6,753 bases of DNA from assembly GCA_011390235.1 (NCBI GenBank), contig JAABSS010000032.1, positions 1 to 6,753 on the forward strand, read 5' to 3'. This DNA is from Desulfotignum sp. Lineage in GTDB: Bacteria > Desulfobacterota > Desulfobacteria > Desulfobacterales > Desulfobacteraceae. The notes under the pieces were generated by a model. The model searched no databases. It saw only the letters and a program-made list of their open reading frames with translations, and had not been told where the DNA came from. Numbering within the stretch: position 1 is the first letter of the stretch; every line of letters begins with the position of its first letter. This document shows, piece by piece, positions 5,402 through 6,753 of the stretch. The translations under genes were made by a program, and so were the position numbers.

Positions 5402-6481
5402 CTATATACTCGGCTTTATGCCCTTGAGAATACCCGATTCGGTGGGGCCGGTGTAATCCATGCGGACGATATCTGTCAGGCCGGCGGTGGCCATCATCTC
5501 CCGGATTTCCAATTCACTGTAGGACTGTCCGGATTCGGTGCCCAGAAACATGTTCAGGGAAAACAGGGCCGCAAACTCGGGCCTGTCCCGGGTATCTTCC
5601 AGAATGAAATCATGGATGAGCAGCTGCCCGCCGGGCACAAGCGTTTTTGCGGCATGGGCCACGATATCGGCGGCCTTGTCCGGCCCTTCCCCGTGAAGGA
5701 CATGGGAGAGCCAGGCTGCATCAAATTCCTGGTTCAACGGGATGTCATCTGTGGTGTAATCTCCGGCGGCAAAATGGATCCGGTCCGACAGGCTGAACTG
5801 CTGGATGGTTTTTTCTGCAAAGGGCCGGGTGGTGGGCAGATCAAACACCACAGCCGTGAGGTCCGGGTTGGCAAGGCAGAAATGGATGGCATAGGTGCCG
5901 GGGCCGCCCCCCATATCCAGCAGACGGGTACAACCAGACAGGTCCAAAGATTGGGTCAGGGCAGGTGCCGTGGCCATGGCATTGTTGAACATGCCCATCA
6001 GAAATGCTTCCCGCCATTCTTCGGATGACACTGATGACCGCTCCCGGATGGGACCGCCCCGGGTCACGGCCTGGTCCATGCGGACCCAGGAGTCGGCCAG
6101 GTGGTGATGGTGCTGGATCATGTAACCGATATACCGGTCGGAATCTTTTGAGAGAAAGTCGGCAGCAGCCTGCGTGTTGGCATAACCGGCCGGTGTTTTG
6201 GTCAACAGGGCCATGGCGGCCAGGCCATCCAGGAGCATGGTAAGGCCCCGGGCATCCCATCTTGTCTTTTGTATTATTTCCCGGGCTGTCAGGGTATCGC
6301 TGCCGATGATGGTGAAGATATCCAGTTTCACGGCCGCATGGAGGGTGCAGGTTTTCCAGTAATATCCGGACAGTTCCAGCAGGGTGCCGGGATGCCAGTG
6401 TGTCTTGTTTGTCGCTGACGTGTCGCACCACGAAGGACGCGAAGCGTACGAAGATTTATTGAACGAATCGTTTGATCCCAT
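5402..6481 (-). CDS. SAM-dependent O-methyltransferase, family 2 (acetylserotonin OMT-like), rebuilt N-terminus
   Basis: About 359 residues from ATG 6481. Residue numbers below count from ATG 6508, nine codons earlier. An N-terminal helical dimerisation domain (about 42-115, with LLELSGYYWKTCTLHAAVK) is followed by a Rossmann domain: motif I LLDMGGGPGTY (196-206), VFDLP (221-225) with the acidic residue expected to hold the SAM ribose, GDYTTDDIP (249-257), LSHVLHGEG (267-275) where His272 matches the catalytic base of plant-type OMTs, and LVPGGQLLIHDF (290-301). It should methylate a hydroxyl on a small substrate that cannot be predicted. Family similarity only begins near residue 38; residues 19-28 are translated from a repeat array, so the native start seems lost. 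ATG 6481 has AGGAAAGG about 9 bases upstream; ATG 6508 has none. A run of four His occurs at 133-136. Its transcription must start inside the repeat element or come from read-through. Confidence 0.88.
   Translation of the reverse strand: MGSNDSFNKSSYASRPSWCDTSATNKTHWHPGTLLELSGYYWKTCTLHAAVKLDIFTIIGSDTLTAREIIQKTRWDARGLTMLLDGLAAMALLTKTPAGYANTQAAADFLSKDSDRYIGYMIQHHHHLADSWVRMDQAVTRGGPIRERSSVSSEEWREAFLMGMFNNAMATAPALTQSLDLSGCTRLLDMGGGPGTYAIHFCLANPDLTAVVFDLPTTRPFAEKTIQQFSLSDRIHFAAGDYTTDDIPLNQEFDAAWLSHVLHGEGPDKAADIVAHAAKTLVPGGQLLIHDFILEDTRDRPEFAALFSLNMFLGTESGQSYSELEIREMMATAGLTDIVRMDYTGPTESGILKGIKPSI
6427..6453 (+). repeat. CGAAG array, left arm (three 9-base units)
   Basis: Three tandem 9-mers, ACCACGAAG, GACGCGAAG and CGTACGAAG, with the pattern NNNNCGAAG. 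It forms an inverted pair with the array at 6562-6588. On the minus strand it is translated in the methyltransferase frame as SSYASRPSWC. I know this motif from many deltaproteobacterial and planctomycete genomes as a dispersed repeat. Confidence 0.85.
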
Positions 6482-6560
6482 TTTCAAGTACCTTTCCTGT
6501 TTCACCATGAATTTTCAGAACACATTCAATCACTCGATTAGTGGGCTGAACAAATCCCAT
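6456..6560 (-). pseudogene. Remnant of a GxxExxY-family gene inside the inverted repeats
   Basis: ATG 6560 to TAA at 6456-6458, 34 codons, filling nearly all the space between the two repeat arrays. Residues 8-27 (NRVIECVLKIHGETGKVLEN) match the start of GxxExxY proteins, which read roughly K-V-I-G-C-A-I-x-V-H-R-x-L-G-P-G-L-L-E. Here Gly-Pro-Gly is reduced to Gly-Lys, one residue short, and the family's GxxExxY motif and the remaining 90 or so residues are gone. That leaves a decayed N-terminal fragment. The family (about 125 residues, thought to be nuclease-related) is, as I recall it, often found beside these CGAAG repeats. The identification is by eye. Confidence 0.55.
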
Positions 6561-6561
6561 A

Positions 6562-6588
6562 CTTCGTGTTCTTCGCGTACTTCGTGGT
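6562..6588 (-). repeat. CGAAG array, right arm (three 9-base units, inverted)
   Basis: Read on the minus strand the units are ACCACGAAG, TACGCGAAG and AACACGAAG. The outermost unit, ACCACGAAG, is identical to that of the left arm, so both ends of the 162-base element (6427-6588) finish in the same 9-mer facing outward. The T-run of the crotonase terminator abuts it directly. I see no clear target-site duplication. Confidence 0.85.
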
Positions 6589-6621
6589 AAAAAAATCAGC
6601 AGCCCCATTGATGGACCTGCT
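6589..6621 (-). terminator. Rho-independent terminator of the right-hand crotonase gene
   Basis: On the minus strand AGCAGGTCC (6621-6613) pairs with GGGGCTGCT (6606-6598) over a 6-base loop, with one G-G mismatch and one G-T wobble, and is followed after GA by seven T residues (6595-6589). It starts 4 bases after the crotonase stop codon. It should separate crotonase transcription from the methyltransferase gene. Confidence 0.7.
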
Positions 6622-6624
6622 TTT

Positions 6625-6753
6625 TTATTTTTCCTGCCATTGGGGGGGGCGTTTTTCAAAAAATGCGCTCACCCCTTCTTTGGCATCTTCTGTGGAGCAA
6701 AGCCGGGCAAATGCCTCGTTCATATAGGCGAACCGGGCCTCGTAGTGCAGGTC
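6625..6753 (-). CDS. Crotonase-family enzyme, C-terminal 42 codons only
   Basis: The frame is open from the right edge to TAA at 6625-6627. The end of the protein, EAFARLCSTEDAKEGVSAFF followed by EKRPPQWQEK, is the standard crotonase C-terminus: a helix, the S-x-D/E-x-x-E-G-x-x-A-F-x-E-K-R turn, then a short basic tail. The Glu-Gly in that turn is well conserved in hydratases and isomerases. All catalytic residues lie outside the window, so the reaction is unknown. It is on the same strand as the crotonase at the left edge, about 6 kb away. Confidence 0.85.
   Translation of the reverse strand, partial: DLHYEARFAYMNEAFARLCSTEDAKEGVSAFFEKRPPQWQEK

Larger units (their letters stand above)
6427..6588. 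mobile_element. Miniature inverted-repeat element carrying a GxxExxY remnant
   Basis: A 162-base unit bounded by two inverted 27-base arrays, with a 108-base core holding the decayed ORF. It has the general form of a non-autonomous miniature element. It lies exactly between the crotonase terminator and the methyltransferase coding region, and supplies the first 18-28 codons of the latter. Mobility is inferred from the position and structure; there is no transposase and no visible target duplication. Confidence 0.5.

Noticed and set aside
5321..6028. Plus-strand open frame of 235 codons
   Set aside because: It is antisense to the methyltransferase, whose SAM-binding motifs are unmistakable. 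The Gly/Pro-rich translation is typical of a shadow frame.
6427..6588. CRISPR array
   Set aside because: The repeats are 9-base tandem units without spacers, in two inverted blocks around an ORF remnant, so they do not have CRISPR form.

Overview
The window looks like chromosome of a fairly GC-rich anaerobic deltaproteobacterium. My best guess is a sulfate reducer of the Desulfobacterales type. This is inferred from protein flavour (crotonases at both ends, a cobalamin-binding protein, a response regulator with the Cys-rich C-terminal domain common in that group) and codon use, not from a marker gene.

Layout, left to right. (1) 1-670, minus strand: N-terminal 223 codons of a crotonase-fold acyl-CoA enzyme, cut by the window edge. 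(2) 671-927: divergent intergenic region with a terminator-like hairpin and a candidate promoter reading right. (3) 928-3824, plus strand: a tight four-gene operon encoding an unassigned helical protein, a stand-alone cobalamin-binding protein with a CarH-like W-x9-EH signature, a soluble PAS histidine kinase and a response regulator with a Cys-rich tail. The first three genes are joined by 4-base ATGA overlaps. A fifth gene starts in another ATGA overlap at 3821 but is cut after about 20 native codons. (4) 3880-5150: an AT-rich ribbon-helix-helix/PIN toxin-antitoxin pair between two direct repeats about 70 bases long, 80% identical without gaps and exactly 1190 bases apart. (5) 5252-6481, minus strand: a family-2 SAM-dependent O-methyltransferase followed by a 40-residue ORF. 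(6) 6427-6588: a small inverted-repeat element made of 9-base NNNNCGAAG units around a 34-codon remnant of a GxxExxY-type gene. It has replaced the 5' end of the methyltransferase gene. (7) 6589-6753, minus strand: a rho-independent terminator and the last 42 codons of a second crotonase.

The most interesting unit is the operon. It looks like a split cobalamin-based sensor: the B12 module, the kinase and the regulator are separate proteins, and a conserved-looking partner of unknown function comes first. In CarH and related proteins the cobalamin domain is fused to the DNA-binding output; here the signal would have to pass to a kinase in trans. Whether the input is light, a corrinoid or redox state cannot be read from sequence. 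The downstream flank has been remodelled twice by small repeats, once truncating the operon's fifth gene and once rebuilding the start of the methyltransferase.
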